A DNA stretch of 64,000 nucleotides from Blasia pusilla (lineage: Eukaryota; Marchantiophyta; Marchantiopsida; Blasiales), in NCBI GenBank assembly GCA_050084515.1, contig CM114275.1, forward strand, positions 16,182,001 through 16,246,000, given 5' to 3'. The notes beneath the pieces are model-generated. The model worked only from the letters and a program-made list of their open reading frames with translations. It was not told where the DNA came from and made no database searches. Shown in pieces: positions 38,864-53,317 of this stretch. Made by a program: the position numbers and the translations under genes. Position 1 is the first letter of the stretch. Each line of letters starts with the position of its first letter.

Positions 38864-39692
38864 TGTTGATTGATAAGTTTAGGAACATAAAATCTTATGT
38901 TTAAATCTCTTAACGATACGTCAATTCTACAGATTTAACTTTAGAAAAATATATCATAAATCAGACATGGAAAACATTAAAGTAAAAGAGTTTGTTGATG
39001 TCTTAATGAAAATAAAGTTAAAGTAGTCATGGTTGGTGATGAAATCAAGACTAGGGTAGTTGGGTTGTTAGTAGGATATGGAGTGGTTTATGATGATATT
39101 TTAGGAAGAGATAAATATAAAGATAAGCTACTTCTGTCTAAAGGGGATCCGCTAAGCCTTGAGAGAAAACCGTATGGCACAAGATAAGATCTTCCTTACT
39201 TTCTACTATTGTGGATCCCTTAAGAGTATAAAAAGATGAGGGACTTTCAACGGTTCACGATATTGAATTTCATTTTCTTTAGTTGTCTTTGTCATTCTTG
39301 AGAAAATGGTGTTAAGCTCGGTTATTCTTCTAATCATATTGGATTACTCCTCTCATGAGAATAACTTGGCCATGATCCATTCTTAAAGGGTTTTGAGAGT
39401 TTGATGAGTGTGGACTATTTTAGAGATAGTTTTTATCTTAGAAGCATTAATTTTGTTTTTCTTGAGACAATGGAATTGTGTTTGGTACTCTTTCAATGAG
39501 AATGGATAATCCCTCTTAGGATATTAACTCGGCCAAATCCATTCTTGAAGATCTTTAGAGATTGATGAATATAGATCTTTTTTGGAAAAAATTGTCATTC
39601 GTCAATGAGTTTGAGGGGATATGTGTAGCGGTCGCCCTTCATCTTAAACAATGTAGGGAGAAAGACGAGCATAGAGGATTTTTTTTCAATCA
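38864..39692 (+). mobile_element. LTR copy B, relative of 21996-22699
   Basis: It begins TGTTGATTGATAAG, ends CA at 39692 and is followed by TGGATAAATGTGGAGCACGA. It shares ordered blocks with copy A, including GCTAAGCCTTGAGAG, GGCACAAGATAAGAT, TGTGGATCCCTT and a TATA box at 39227-39234. It is longer than copy A by about 125 bp and clearly diverged, so the family is old. Confidence 0.65.
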
Positions 39693-39910
39693 TGGATAAA
39701 TGTGGAGCACGAGTGGTATGTGATTTATTATTTATCGGGGATCAGATGTATACCTACGAATTTCTATCCCATTCCCTTCGAGGATATTTGAGCATTATTC
39801 CAAAACTCCGCAGTAATGAAGTTCTATATCCTATGACAACATACATGGATCGTATTGTTCCAAAAGTCTATGATAGGAATGTGTTGCTCACACACCTATT
39901 TTACAAATGA
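39693..39910 (+). mobile_element. Short internal ORF after LTR copy B
   Basis: From the ATG at 39692 the frame is open for 72 codons, starting MDKCGARVVCDLLFIGDQ, comparable to MDKGGARAV after copy A. YPMTTYMDRIV may correspond to LPIVTYGRTWDC in copy A. The function is unknown, and the fragment is short and probably dead. Confidence 0.4.
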
Positions 39911-42038
39911 GGCGAAGCAAAATTTTCACCTCATCTGTACGCGGGGTCCTTGAACTCTCCAACATGAGAGTCCTCACGTCCCCACATCTTATACGCAGGT
40001 TGCTCCATCTCCAATCGCTTGATTGGAGATGGAACATCTGCCTCAACCTCGCATCCTCTACTCTCTCACTGCCATCCATCTCCGCCACTCTACCCTTGCA
40101 CTCTCAAACATTTACCACAAGAATACTTGCATGCGGTGGCAATGACACTCCTCTACATGAGCGTCCAAATATGCATTTATGGATTGGATAACCTAATCCA
40201 TAGCATGTACCACCACCCTATCCAACATCCCATTGGTGTCGTCCATTTGAGTTTGAGTTTAAGGAATGCCCAACTTAACTATGGATCCGAAAAATATATC
40301 CCCCTTTGATGGATTCCCGGAAGCACTAATGGAGGGGTCTCCCCCATCCCTTCCACATCTCATCCATGAAAAGAAATGGGAAAAAATAAAAAGTCATGAA
40401 ACTAAGGGCTTCGCTGTGTCTTGAGAGGGTTTTTCTGGGTATTTCATACTTTCCCGTTCCTTCATCCCTCCACCCCTACTTTCTCGCCCCTTATTACCCA
40501 CTCGCCTTTGGCTTACCTTCCATCATGATCTATAAGTGTGAGTCCCAACTCTTAGAACCCATATCCGTGGACTTGTTCAGTCATGTGCGTCTTCAGCGTC
40601 CAAGGTACGAACTTGTCCTTTGTTGTTCAACCTTGCTCGAGAGTAATCAACTCACCCATTCTTGTAATTATTCCCTCTCCTTGAGTACTACTTATCTTGA
40701 CAACGAATGTTGGCATTGATACGTCAAGCCTAAACAATTGGGGGCTACTCACCTTTTCGTCCATTTATGTGCACCAAGATGTATATGTTCATTATAAATT
40801 TTTAAAACTTTTTATGCTTGTGGAGTTGATTTATAACTTCGTAGATAATTTTTTGGTGCGCATTGCTTTCATGTGTTTATGCCTATTTCGTTTGTCAGGA
40901 TGTTAGACTTTCTTTGTCTGTTTTGATAATTATTATATAATAATGTGAACTTTCTATCTCCTGGGTTGAAGTTGGTATAGCTTCCAAGCCATCCCCATTT
41001 TTATCTTCGCTTGAAGGGGTTCGACTCCACATTTCATTTGTGGGTAAGGTGGAAGAAAAGGATTATTGTTTGCCCTAATCCTACCCTAAGCCACGGTATT
41101 CCACAAAGTATGAGGGAGGTGGAAAGTTGTTTTATTATTTTAGAAATTGTGGAAGTTTTGTTTAAGCTTTCATATCTTTCACAAACCTAGGGATTTTACT
41201 TCTCGTCTCATACGACCTCGAGAATTGATGTGAATTTAAATCCTGAAGTGAAATGGGTTGAGATCTCTAGTTTTAGACAGGTACTTACAGTACCATTTCG
41301 AATGAGGTGGAAACCTTCCACTGGAATCTTCAATTGGGAACTGGTGAATGCGCAAAGCATTCGGAAGTTGAGCTAACACTCCTTGTTTGTGGAGATGCTA
41401 AGCATGGAAGTGCTGAAAGCACAGGATTCAAGAATTGTACACGGTTCACAGAAATGAGGAAGCTCATCTGAGCTTGAATCGAAGAACACCAATGACAAAA
41501 TGATGTTAGCCATTGTGAGGAAGCATCTATTTGTATAATTCATAGCATTGCTGTTTATCCTCGGACTGTCAATTCTTGCTGCTGGTTTCTAGCTAAATCT
41601 GTAGGACACAATTATTCACCTGAAATTTCCACAGTTTTGGTTGTCCATGGGGTCAATATGTACAAATGGTATTCAGACCACTCCGCTGTGAAGAATGTTG
41701 TGTGCAACAGTCTCCTACTTCACGTCTCAACTTCTAAGACTGACTTTTTCTTCATCGAATTACTATCCACCTGTCTACCTTAAATGAAAATTTACAAAAG
41801 TGCCTCAGAAATCAGAGGCTATGTGGTATCCTACATAGCTCCTGGTGTCTCCAGTCAATGCAACAAGTCTAACTGCACGGAACTACCTCTTCTCTTGAAG
41901 AGCATGCAGTGGAACAAGCTGGAAAGCCTAGTGTGGAACTCATGTACCTCTTTCACATTAGCTGAAGGATACATCAACTGATGTGATCTGTGCCCGCTGC
42001 TGCACTCCACAGACGACGATCATCGCTTCACTTGTTTT
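39911..42038. other. Intergenic DNA with one foldback, no gene seen
   Basis: Only short frames are present. A perfect hairpin lies at 40004-40033. The part from about 41200 may include distal 3' sequence of the minus-strand TRM gene, but no exon was recognised. Confidence 0.5.
40004..40033. repeat. Perfect 13-bp hairpin with 4-nt loop
   Basis: TCCATCTCCAATC (40004-40016) and GATTGGAGATGGA (40021-40033) are perfect reverse complements around GCTT. The stem is short for a miRNA precursor, and the flanks do not extend it. Confidence 0.85.
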
Positions 42039-42665
42039 TCATGCAGAAAGCATAGTTTCACTTTCTGAGCCTTCCATACTCTCGCTGTGCTGACCAGAAC
42101 CAACCAGAGAATGCTTGGTCTGCGATCTCTCCCCACCAGAAGCAGTTGAAAGATCACTTAACCTATCTTCTGGGTCAGAATGAACTGATTTGAAGATCAA
42201 TTCAGCAATCCGTCCAGGCCAACTCCCCACTGCCTTCACCATTTTTCCAGGGCAGAAACTCCATGATAAGTTTCAGATTGGGTGAATAGAGGGCTAGACG
42301 TCCCCAATAAGGATTTTTTAAGGGGACATCAAGGTCTAGAAATGTAGAGTGACTACAACAGGACTGTTTCAATTCTTGAGAGACAAAGAGAAGAATTATC
42401 AATTATAAATGTCTGCTTCAATTGTTTCAGAAAGGTGGCTCCCGACAGTAGCAGGGACACAGCCACATATAAAGGGACAAGCAATCGCCGGCTTCCCTCC
42501 TTCACTCCAAAAATGGTGGAAAAAGAAACAGGGCTTGGGCAGGTCTGTTTCTTACAGCTTTACGCCATGTGATGTAGCTTTACTATCCTACTAATTTACA
42601 GAAGAACGAATCATAGGCGTGCATGGGGTTTCCTTGAGGAGGAGGAGATCCCCTCTTCAAGGATT
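42039..42665 (-). other. 3' flank of the TRM gene; unassigned 67-codon frame
   Basis: A minus-strand frame at 42039-42242 starts at ATG and encodes a Ser/Glu-rich segment (KAVGSWPGRIAELIFKSVHS). It lies 424 bp beyond the TRM stop codon and could be 3' UTR, an alternative last exon or chance. I found no splice site that would add it to the TRM reading frame. Confidence 0.35.
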
Positions 42666-45600
42666 TTAGGTCAACAAACACATACTCTCATCAATGAGTT
42701 CCTTGAAGATCATCCTCTCTATCTCCAAGCCTATCTCTTCGACCTCTTCTGTAAAGCTCGACCAGGAATTTTGTGGCTCCATCAGGTCCTTCTGGAGAAT
42801 GATGTAGAGGCTGTCACAGATGTCCTCACAAGGCTCCTTTGGTGGAAGTGATTGCAACTCATCCCAAACCTCTTGGATGAGGTTCTGTCCGGTGGGTCTT
42901 TTCCTGAGGGGTGGTAGACACAGCCCTTGCATCCATGGCTTCACATTTACATAGGGAACGAGAAGGGTTGTCAAAACGTCATTCACACAGTCAAAGAGCA
43001 TACGGCGGTCACGTCCCTGTCTTTCCTTCTCATCCTCACGCTTGCGTAAATCGTGTGAGTCCTTGCTTTTTTTCTCCCAACCGAAATCAGCAATACCTTT
43101 CTTTTCCTCCAAATAATCGTAAACAGTGCAGTCGATTGGATTACCAGACGGATTCACAGCCTTGATTCCCATGGTAGCACCTGAGACAAGTAGGATGTCC
43201 CGAACGTAGATTCTCTCATCGAGATCCTGGAATATTACAGGTTTGTCCTCACCTTCAGGAGGAGAAACCTTGGAAGAACCTCTGAGATGAAGTTGATGAG
43301 AATTGGTCTCCACATGTGTGATAGCTTCGGCAGTTGGAACAGTTTTAGATGCCTCTTGCAATGCTGTATCAGCATCAAGGACCAACTGTGTGTCAATCTC
43401 CTCTCTGTTCTCAGAAAGACCTGCACATTGGAGTCAAAATACATTACTTTCGGCCACTACATGATGTATATAGTTTCAAAGATGATGTCATAGCCGAACG
43501 GATGCATCTTTTGCTCAAATCTAAACCCTTATTAGTCAGGTACAAGAATAGGATTCAAAATTCTGCAGGATCAATCAGGATGGGCCTGCCGTAGGTACCA
43601 CTTGCTATACTCAACGTCATGCACAATCTTGTAGTTCATCTTTTCTTCTAATATTGAACTCTCAACATGTTCTTTGTGAATATCAGTAATTCAGGAAGAG
43701 GCGCTCATGTTCAGAAATGCATATTTTAAGGAAACAACATTAACAAGAAGGGATGCAACAAGATTGTTCAATCTTGTCTCTGGTGGTATTAGGCTAGATC
43801 AATTGCGGCAGCTTAGAAAAAAATCGTGAGCAGTCTTGGAAGAGTCAAAGATGGGGAATTGCATGCGAGATCCAGGCACATACATGAGAAATCATGAATG
43901 AATACCTAGTGCTCTTGAGAATAAAATTGGCTGAATCATTTCTGTTTCCCATAAACAAACGATAATTTAAGGGATCACTCACCTTTATTTTTTTCCAAAA
44001 TCTTGCTCACTGCAAGGGGGGAGTAGTCCTCTTCACGGAAAGCAGCACCATCAAGGACAGAATTAGGGCTAGGTTGTGGTTGTTCTGTCACCATGTCCAT
44101 GATGTCGGCCACTAGGTTGGCATCTTCCTGACTTGATAAAACTTTTTTAACTAAGATACTCCCTCGAGGAGTTCTTAGACCTTGATTGTCTCTTGATTCA
44201 AGCTCACCCAATCCAACCTGCATCGACAAACCATTTCGTCAATTTTCCCTGAAAGGTAGCACTCTAGCATTGAAGATCCAAATGCAGGAAGGGAAAAGTC
44301 GGACAGTGTTAGGAAGTAATAATCTGAATGTCATCTCACCTCAGAGTTTTGGAACCTGTTAGTAAGTCCCCCCAGAGGACTTCGGGCAGTGCTTTGATCC
44401 ACCGCATCACCATCGGTCACTCGCACATGGGATCCAGGCTGAACAGCAGTCGTCTTCTCCTCCCTCCTCCTCTGAGGTTCTGCACTGCTCTTCATTGAAC
44501 TTCTGGGTGTTGTGCAAGTTTGGCTCACCGGTGGGGCAGCCACAGTCCTCTCCCTCGATCTCTCTCCAGCACCCTCCCTCATTTTTTCTCCAGCACCAGC
44601 AGATTTGGAGCCGGCGAGTGCCTGCCTTCTATATGTGGGGGTTCGAGCCTCCGAATCGGATGTGGATAGTCTGGCTTTCCCACTCGACGACCGACTGCGA
44701 AGTATGGTGACCTCCGCACAACTAGTGGAAAGTTTGAGTGACTCTTTGTCACATGGAGACGACATCTTCCCATCAGAGTTGCTCCTGCGGAGAACCCTTC
44801 GATCCGGTTCTGGAGCGGTTTTCTTTGCACCCAACAAGTCTCGACTAGATTGTGATCTGAGGGATCCTGACGACACTTTAAAAGTTTCCTCCTTTTCTTT
44901 CACTGCACTAGACCTCGATTTCCTCCCACTTTCATCAGCTTTGCTCCCTGAGAGATTCACTCTGCTAGAGGATCTCTCAGGCGCCTCTTTGGATCCCGGA
45001 GAACGGAGCTTCGCCGAAGGTTGTGGCAGAGCTATGAGCTTGGGTGACGATCTGGGCGTTGTAGGCTCCGATTGAATATCACGCGTGGCCCTGGCAATTC
45101 TGTCACGTCGAGTTTTGAACGAAGCACTTTCCTCGGAATTGAAACGATTCGTCGGTTCTCGCCCGAATCCATATCCAGGTTGGCTTTTCGTGGGTTTGTT
45201 AACTGGGCTACCCCAAGGGCTACTCTTTCCGCCACTCTCTCGTCCTCCCTGAGGAGATCTTGTACCGGGCATGCTCTCCACGAGAAGGGCAGGATTTTGA
45301 GCCTTTATCTTCTTGGCCGGTTTCCCAATCGGCTTGATAACCACGATTGAGGCCTCTTGTGGCGATGGCTCCAGGCCGTTCCCTAGCGGCTTGGAGATGG
45401 GTTGCAGCTGAGGTCTGATCCCCTTGACACCTTCGGCCGGAGTGGAACCGAGGACTTGCTCTTGCAATTTGGAACCCAGCTTCCGCAACTCGTGGAGATT
45501 TCTCGCTTTGGTTGATTCGGAGCCGTATTCCTGCGCCTTGGGCAACATTATCTGCCTCGCGACGCTTTGGTGCCTCGGTTCTTGCGGCTGCTGCTGCTGC

Positions 45601-47434
45601 TGCTTGTATGACTCTTTGCCCTCTTCGGGAAAATCCCTGGAGCGAGGGGCGCTCAACAAACCCTTCGACTGCATGGCCTCCAGTATCTGCCGCAAAGTCT
45701 TGTGATCCTGCGCGCACGAGTCAAAATTTTCATTTGTTTATTTTTTGAAACAGAATGAGACGAGATGACCTCACGACATTCGCTCAATTTCTCGAGTTAC
45801 CAGCGCAATCCGACGCGCCGTGACGGTTTGAGAGCCATCAGACTCACGCGACATCACACAATTTTCGCGTTCCGAGAAACAGGCAGAGCGACCGGACTGC
45901 GGGCGATGGAGACCGGAAATCGCAGCGCCCGATCGACATTCGAGAGAGCCGAGAGCGATCAAAAATCGTCCACTGCGTAGGTCGCCCAGCATGGAAACAA
46001 TCCGTGTCCGCGCGCACGATCGATCCAGAGATGTCCGCGTAGCAAAAGGAGGTGAGATGAGTCAATTACCTGGAGAGAGCTTCGCAGCCGCAGCTGACGC
46101 AAGCGGTTCTCCATATCTGTATAGCTCATGGGCATTCGTTTGGTTCCGTCCGAGTTCTTCAGAACGGTCAAGACAGCTTCGGTGAAGTGCTTGGGCATAG
46201 CCTGGACGACTTTCTGCCGTAGAGCTCCCATCTCTCTGGGCTCCTGCTGATGCTCAAAGGGCGGGGGCTCCGTCTCCATGGCGAGATCAGTGGGAGACAA
46301 TTTCAGATGCCCCAGTGCATCGTGATTGGGCTTCCAGGTCGGGAGGGATCCGGCCGGGCATTGCACCGCCGCATTGTCGGAGTAGTGCCTGGAGGAAGAG
46401 TGCCTCGATTTGTAGGGATCGAGATTCTGGAAGTCCCCCTGTCTGTCTTCGGGCGGTGATTTGACCTCCGGAAGAGGAGTGTACTGCAGCAACCCCTTGA
46501 GGATCTTCGACTCCTTGGACAGTTTCCTATGCGGCGTCGTGGGAAGTTGGGCGGACGGCTGATCGTCAGGCAAGTCGTCCAGGCCCATGAGCCTCGCCAC
46601 CAAGCTCGGCACACGCCTTCGGGGCTCCCCGCCATCCAGCTCCGATCGCAAGGCCCGATACTGAGAGGAGTTCATGAGCGATGAATCTCTCGTGTGGTTG
46701 TAGCCTACCTGCAGCTCGCGAGTGAGGCGAGGAGAGCCGCGTCCATCCACAGAGAGACGGGGCGACTCTCGCGCTCGTTGGGCAGCAGCGCGGAGGGTGT
46801 CCTTCGACGAGTCCACGGACAATCGGAGCACATCCCTCCCATCGCAAGAATATCGCGGGGCGTCTCTGGAGAGACGAGGGGACTCCCGCAGTTCCACGAG
46901 CAGCCTGCTCTCCGAGGAACGTGGTGTATCCCGAGGTTTCACAGAAGAGCCCAATGTCTCACTGGAATCGCTCGAGGAGCGCAGATGGTCTCCTCCTCTG
47001 CCTTCCACGGCCGCGCGCACAGCTTCCTTCAATCGCACGGACAGCCTCGGCGAGGATGTGGACCTGGGAGTCTCCACCCGGCCTTCCCTGTCGCGTCCAT
47101 CCACGGACACGCGTGGAGCGTCTTTGAGCTTCAAGCTCCCGAAACGCGGCGATTCTCTGAGCTCCCCGGAAGATCGCTGGTAGCTCTCTCGATTGTCCAC
47201 TGAGATGCGAGCCTTCTCCCGAAGAAATGACGCGCGCACGATGTCCTTGATGTCGAGGGACGCCCGGGCGACGTCTTTGCTGTCCATCGATGCTCTCAGC
47301 GGGTTGGCACCGGAGAGCCTGGCGCTGGTGACAGAATCATACGAAACGCGATGAGAATGCGGAGTGCGAGGGCTTTCGGCCCTCGATGACTCATAAGACT
47401 GTGAACGATGCCGTTCCACCTTCGGGTACTCCAT
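42666..47434 (-). CDS. TRM/LONGIFOLIA-like protein (DUF4378, TON1-recruiting motif family), complete
   Basis: Four exons join in frame: 46070-47434, 44340-45707, 43983-44217 and 42666-43420, for 1240 aa, all with GT-AG introns; the start is an ATG. TRM proteins recruit TON1/TTP phosphatase complexes to microtubules, and LONGIFOLIA members control cell elongation. The family signature RVPSLVARLMGLDDLP lies at about 275-290. DHKTLRQILEAMQSKGLL opens exon 2, as in LNG/TRM1-type proteins. The long middle is basic and Ser/Arg/Pro-rich, likely disordered and microtubule-binding. The C-terminal DUF4378 region includes VRDILLVSG, LFDCVNDVL and VWDELQSLPP, and ends EEIGLEIERMIFKELIDESM, which corresponds to the TON1-binding motif. 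Residues 40-240 carry degenerate repeats around SPRLSVDGRD. It is longer than I recall for angiosperm LNG1/2, mostly because of this N-terminus. No disabling change is seen. Confidence 0.9.
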
Positions 47435-50400
47435 CCGTGCTCCTCACAGATTCTCCCTCACCAGCACACCGCTGGCCTTTGCTGCCGTCGGCGATGGACC
47501 TTCGCTGCGCGCGTTTCTCCACTGGGATCGGCGGTGCCGTTGTTGCTCTACAGACTGCACAGAAATGAACGCACGTTGGCTCAGTGGGCATCCAGGAGTT
47601 CAGTCAGCGACGCATCCTAGATCCTCAGAATGACGGACACGATAAGCAACCTCCTGATACGAGCCAAGGCTCAGCTATGAGATGTTTGGCAGCGTTTACT
47701 CCCGCTTCTACACAGCGGCATCTACCACACGGAAGCGCACGCAAACGGTCCTAACCCGGATTCAACTGCTTGAATTCGCGTGCGCATTGCCCGCTACACG
47801 GATTGATTTCGAGATCGAAACGTTATCTTCACAGAAGCTGCTGAAGGAAACTCTATCTCACGTGTGGAGTCCAGAGGAAGAGTGGTCTACGTTCTCACAA
47901 CGAGCGCGTCGTGAGAACTTCTCTATTTACAATGTTTATCCATGCGCTCCAAGTCATTCTCTCTGTTGCGGAATTGCACGACACTGCCAGTTGAGAAACT
48001 CCTGAAATTTGTGATACCCATCTACACATTCATCCGCAAAACACCAAACCGTATGCTGATCACATCTAGCCATGTACGCCGGTCCACCTTGGAGCTCCTG
48101 GTGAGTTCTCCTGTGTGTAGAGAGGGGGAGAGAGAGTTTACCTCCGCTGTAGATGTGCTACAGCGCTAGGCGCCTTCCAGTGCTTGCCTTCAAGAATCTG
48201 GCGAATGCGCATCATAGACGGGCAATAAACCGACACGAAGTTATCCTGCGAAGGTCGCATTCCAGTTCAGGCCAATCAGTCAATGATGCAAGGGGAAACC
48301 TGCGCCGGTCCTGCATGGAACCTAAACACACTTCATCTACAAGTAATGCAAATACCCGTTCCCCAGAACAGCATTGCAGAGCCCAGCAGACGCGGCTATG
48401 AGGTCAACGAGGGGCTGTATATGTAAACATGCATAGTCTCGAACCGCTCGAGAAGTTCTGGGAACAATCGTAGATCGAGTACCGAGGCACTGTACAGCAA
48501 AGTGGTCGTTTGAAACATGGCATTCGAGACATGGGGGGCTTCGGGGCGGAACATCGCCAATGTCTGGCAGCTCTCGAAAGTGCGACGCCTGCGTGGTATA
48601 TCTACGTATATAAAGATAGACCTCGGGTTTCGACTCTCGCGCGAATGCAAATGGACGAATTAGCCAAGGTAGTTTCGACACGGACCAGGTGATGGAAGGA
48701 AAATTCGTGGAGCTCCAAAACCCGACCATCTCCCTCATAGCTCTTGACCATCTGCGAGTCTCTACGATTCTCCACCTGTCGCGTTGCGAACTCGTTTTCC
48801 CTCTCGCCGAATTGGCTCCGCCCCTGTCAGTTAATCAAGCAGCCACAATTCTCGCAGCGACGCCCGTGCCTCTCCTCGCCTTTGCCGAAATTAGCTCTCA
48901 TTCCGAAGCCCGTCCCAACTGTCCCTGCTCTTCTCCAAGAGCGAGCTCGCTCGCATGAGTTCCGAGCTGCCGAACTCGCAGGACAGAGAAAGGAAACTCG
49001 AACAGACAGGCGAAACCATGATAAGAAATCTGTTCCAAGCCCCGGTCCATAGTAGACAAAACCCGGCGGAAGCGGAGATCAGGACCCCCGGAGCAGCGAG
49101 GGCGCGCGCTCCAGAAGCGCAGGGAGTGAGTGCGATGCGGAGAATCGGGTGCCAGGGAGCGAGGAGCGACACTAAAACCCAACGCAAGACGCGCACACAG
49201 TCGAACCACGGCCGCGATCTGCTGCTCCTGCTTCGTTCACAACTCCTCCGTGCACAGCACATCGGACGGACGCAGGGGATGGAGAACTCCGCTCTCGTCG
49301 GCGCTCGCCCGCACGACTGACCTGCTGATGATGAGATGGGGATGTAAAACGCTCCAGGCTGCGGCCGGGAAGACGGTGCCGGAAGGTCAAGTAGAACGAG
49401 GACGAGGAGGGAAAGACAACAGCCCCTGGCGCAAGCTGGAGGACGGGACGACGGTAAATCCTCCTTCCCTCCCCACAACATCTACCCCACGCCCTACACT
49501 GCGCAGCGTGAAACTCTAGGTAGCCACGCGGCCGTTCTAGCCTCTGCTCTCCGAGCCGGCAGTCATGTACCGCACGTGTCCCGTACGGCCGCACGATCCT
49601 CCCCCCTAAGACTTCGCCCGCAATTCCCTTCAGCTCTACACACCCTTCTTCTCCCATCCACTCCAGCCTCCAGGGCCTCCACTCCTCTACATTACAAGAG
49701 GGTCCGGTACGTACTCTCCGTAACGACGGGACCTGCGGTACTTCCCAGCGTCGCACTACTCGTCGTTCGCACCGGGAGACGGGATATCCAATGGACGATA
49801 TACGACGACGATGATAGATATTCCATCTGTATCCACGTGCCTCCTCTCCATTCGGCCACTTCGCTTAACTCCGTTGCCAACGACGGCGAGCGCGGTGGCC
49901 GACCCGGACAGCCAGCCCGGCCGCTATGATCCCACGACGGAGTGCCGCACTGTAGCGAGAGGAGAGGAGCCCGGGGAGCTCTTTCGGTCAGTGGGGGAGA
50001 AGATTCCCCCAGATGGCGCCGATGAAGAAAAACGTGAAAGCGGACGCGCGATCCCGTAAACCCTTCCTTCCTCACCTTCATCCTCGGCCCCGGCGCAAAC
50101 TCTCTGCGTCGCCATCAGTTTCGACGCCGTCCCTGTACCTCCGACGCCAAGCAAGCGCGACGGAGGACGCCACCTCGGGGCCCCACGCATCCGCCCTCAT
50201 CCCCGTTCGCGTCCCACCCCAGCACCTGATAGGAGCTCCCGGGGCTGGTTCTCCGGAGTCCTCCGTAGTTCCCCCGCCCCCGCACCCGCCTCCCGCCTCC
50301 CTCTCCCTCTCCACCAAACCCCGACTACGCGACGCTCGAGGGAGGACGACAGAACAGGAAGTGAGGGCCCACGCACTGAGACTCGGTCCCCCTTTGTCCC

Positions 50401-50560
50401 TAGTCCTGATTGAATTGAAAGGGGGAGGATACCTAGCCTCTCCTTTCTTTTCTCTTCTCTTTCTTTTCTTTTCTGTCTCCTATCGCGTTTCGAATGTCGA
50501 TTCGAGCATAGTCAACCCCTTCCGAACATCACTCTGGAGCTTTCTTCCTCTGATGATACG
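47435..50560 (-). promoter_or_regulatory. CpG-rich 5' flank of the TRM gene
   Basis: GC- and CpG-rich DNA continues for about 3 kb upstream of the TRM start, densest at 48950-50400. Overlapping frames of 100-190 codons are open on both strands here, as expected from stop-poor composition, and none shows a known domain or matched exon pair. A separate short gene or a long 5' UTR cannot be excluded. The CT-rich run near 50440-50480 marks the end of the block. Confidence 0.4.
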
Positions 50561-53317
50561 TTGAATATGGGCTCTAGCTCTTGGGTTGATACGCTAACAG
50601 CTTCTGCCGTCCTGCTTGGGCTTGGGCTTGGACTTGACTTGGGCTTATTTATCCGGAACTCGGATGATGAGCTTGCACTTCAAAAGATTAGTGGGGGTAC
50701 TCGGATCTCACTTTTCTCTTCGCCACGTCTATATTCGTAGATCCTTTTCATCATTTCATTTCTTTGGAGTTGAGACGTATTATTTCCGATTTTGCGTTGC
50801 TATATTTTTTTTTTTGGTTGTTGGAAAGATACACGTCTTCTCGGGAGGTTTGTATGGTAAATTAAAGTAGCGTTCAAGTGCCGTAGCTATCCTTCGATTG
50901 GAGACTCCATTGATATCGTCATATTCTTTTTTTTTCCTTTTCTCCATTGGTGGTTTCTTCTTGTTTATTTTTGGTTATTTATGATACTTCTAAATTGTTT
51001 AGTTTATTTTCATATCATTTTCATTTGGAATAAGGTTGTATCATTTTTAATAAGACTATATGTGGACAAAGATCGTATCGTATTCTCAGACATGTTCGTG
51101 TCCGTGAATTTACGTCATTCATGTCAATCACATCCTCATCTCTCATCACCCACTTTCTTCCACCCCCCTCCTTTCTCATTTTCCACTTTCTTCCATGTTC
51201 TCCTCTTTCTCTTTTCTTCCTCCCCGGCCTCCACTCTACCTCAAAAATTCAACCATCGATTCTCAGTTTTCCATACACACCTATATGCGTTGCTTGTTCT
51301 CCTATGGATGGTAAGAGAGCGCCTAACGATGAAAAAACCTTAGTTGAGTTTTTTAACCTTCGGTGTTGATATTAAATGGTGATAGAAATGAGAAAAGTCC
51401 ATCTGTTCCTCTTGCCATGCTATCCATTGAAAGAGGAGAACTAACAAGATCCAAGACCACAACACATTGAAAAAAAACTAAAGGGCACACTCCCAAATGT
51501 GGCAACCTTCTATGCATATTCTTCCGTGATACGATTGGAAAGCTTGTGCACTATTCACAAACACTTAATAAATCGAAAAAATTTACCAGGGACTTTGTGA
51601 TACATCATCGTTAACCTTCTATTTCAGAAAATTCCTTGAGGTGTTTTTGAGCGAGGACCCATGAGGTCCTCTTCTTAGTATCCTTTAATATGCATGGCTG
51701 CCGTTTCGAGGGCTTGCATAGCCTAGAGGGGTGGGTTGTTTAGGATTTAGGCATGGAGGGGTAGAGTCCGAGAGCTAAAGAAAACTCCAAGGGAAAACTG
51801 TTTCCTTTCCACAAGTGGAAGGGATCACACCAATACTTCTCACGGAAGTTCCATAAGAAGAGTTAAGGACATCTCCCCCGCAAAGCGACCCCTTTCTCAC
51901 CAAATATTCCCTTCCGTTCTGTTATGTGGTCCCTTCTCCACGAGCTCCTCTGTCCAACTGGACCTCCATGTGGACGGACCTACCTCATCCGTCTCCTTTC
52001 CCACCAAACCCTTTGTCAAATTGCGAAGAGCGCCTCTTAATGCGACGGTAAAGGTTCTCCTTCGTCACGCAGACTCGACAACCCTTTAGGCTGAGGAAGT
52101 AGTGTACGTACCCTCACAGGATGCTCCTTGCGCGCGTACTTGGACGCGAAATGTTCCGCCTTTACCAGAAGCATGTCTGCGTTTGCGACGGTTCCTCCCC
52201 AGTGCGTGGCTCCGTGAGCCCTTCTGTCTGTCCGTCCCAAGGAGACAGAGGCCGAATCCTTATCTTCTTCTTCTTGGCCTTTCTCCGTCTCGATATCCTT
52301 CGTCCTTCGGCTTCGGATGTAAAGCTGGTCTCCGTTGACTGAGGCTTGTCTTCTAACGGGCGAGGTTCCATTTTACTTAATAAATTGTGGGATTGTTGGA
52401 CTCGCTAGAAACCATTTTGCGTTTGGATTGGCTCTCGTTGTGGGCCAACAATCCATTTTAATTCCAGGCTCGGAAGGTTCATGGGTGGAGGAATATGGTG
52501 AACTATTATAATGCATGGCCCTAAAAGTTTCATCGAATGATCTTCTTCACGCTTTAAAAACGGTTCTCAATAGAAAAAATCGATGAATTTATTTAACCCC
52601 TTAAAATATCAATGCAGGAGGAGGAAAACAACCTCATTTTTATAATATGATTATCTCACGGACATGCCTTCCAAAGGAAAAAAATAATAATGGTCCTACC
52701 CACTTCCTAGGGTTCTTATGAGAGTGTGTAAGGGGTATAGAGGGAGTCCTCATTGGTCATAGAGCCTCTTCATTTTGAGATCGTCTTTCCTTTAGACACA
52801 TGTCTTTTTAACCGATAGAATTGCTCTCTAATAGGGTCATTCGAATGTAATTGTACATTTTGGATGGACAATTCAAAATTATACATCCCTTTATCTCACG
52901 GGCATACTATTAGGGGAGGGTGTTCTCTCGATTTTCTAAAACCTCTCCTTATCTAGTGACAAAACCCTTGCGCTCTCCGCCAACAACAATCTAACATCCC
53001 CTCAAGATCACTCGGGATTGGGTAAACTAATTATTAACTTGTTTTAAGGTGATGGTGAGGATTTTAAACTACCCATCATTTTAGCTCAAATATGTGTGTA
53101 GTAGTTTACTAGGTGCTAAGAGCAAGCATTCTTTGTAAAATCAATCATCAAAAATTAAGGATTTTAAAACCACTTGAAAATGCATAGGTATGAGTCATCT
53201 TCATGCGCCAAAAATGAAGAGAGGCCGCTTTTGAATTTTCAAGGTATCCATCGTGAAAACTCATACTAATTCATAGGTACAATGTAATTCATGCCGATCC
53301 CTTACGCACATTCACTC
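50561..53317. other. Intergenic DNA, no gene seen
   Basis: Mostly AT-rich, with a GC-richer patch at 52030-52370 that opens short frames on both strands. No domain, RNA gene or element end was recognised. Confidence 0.5.
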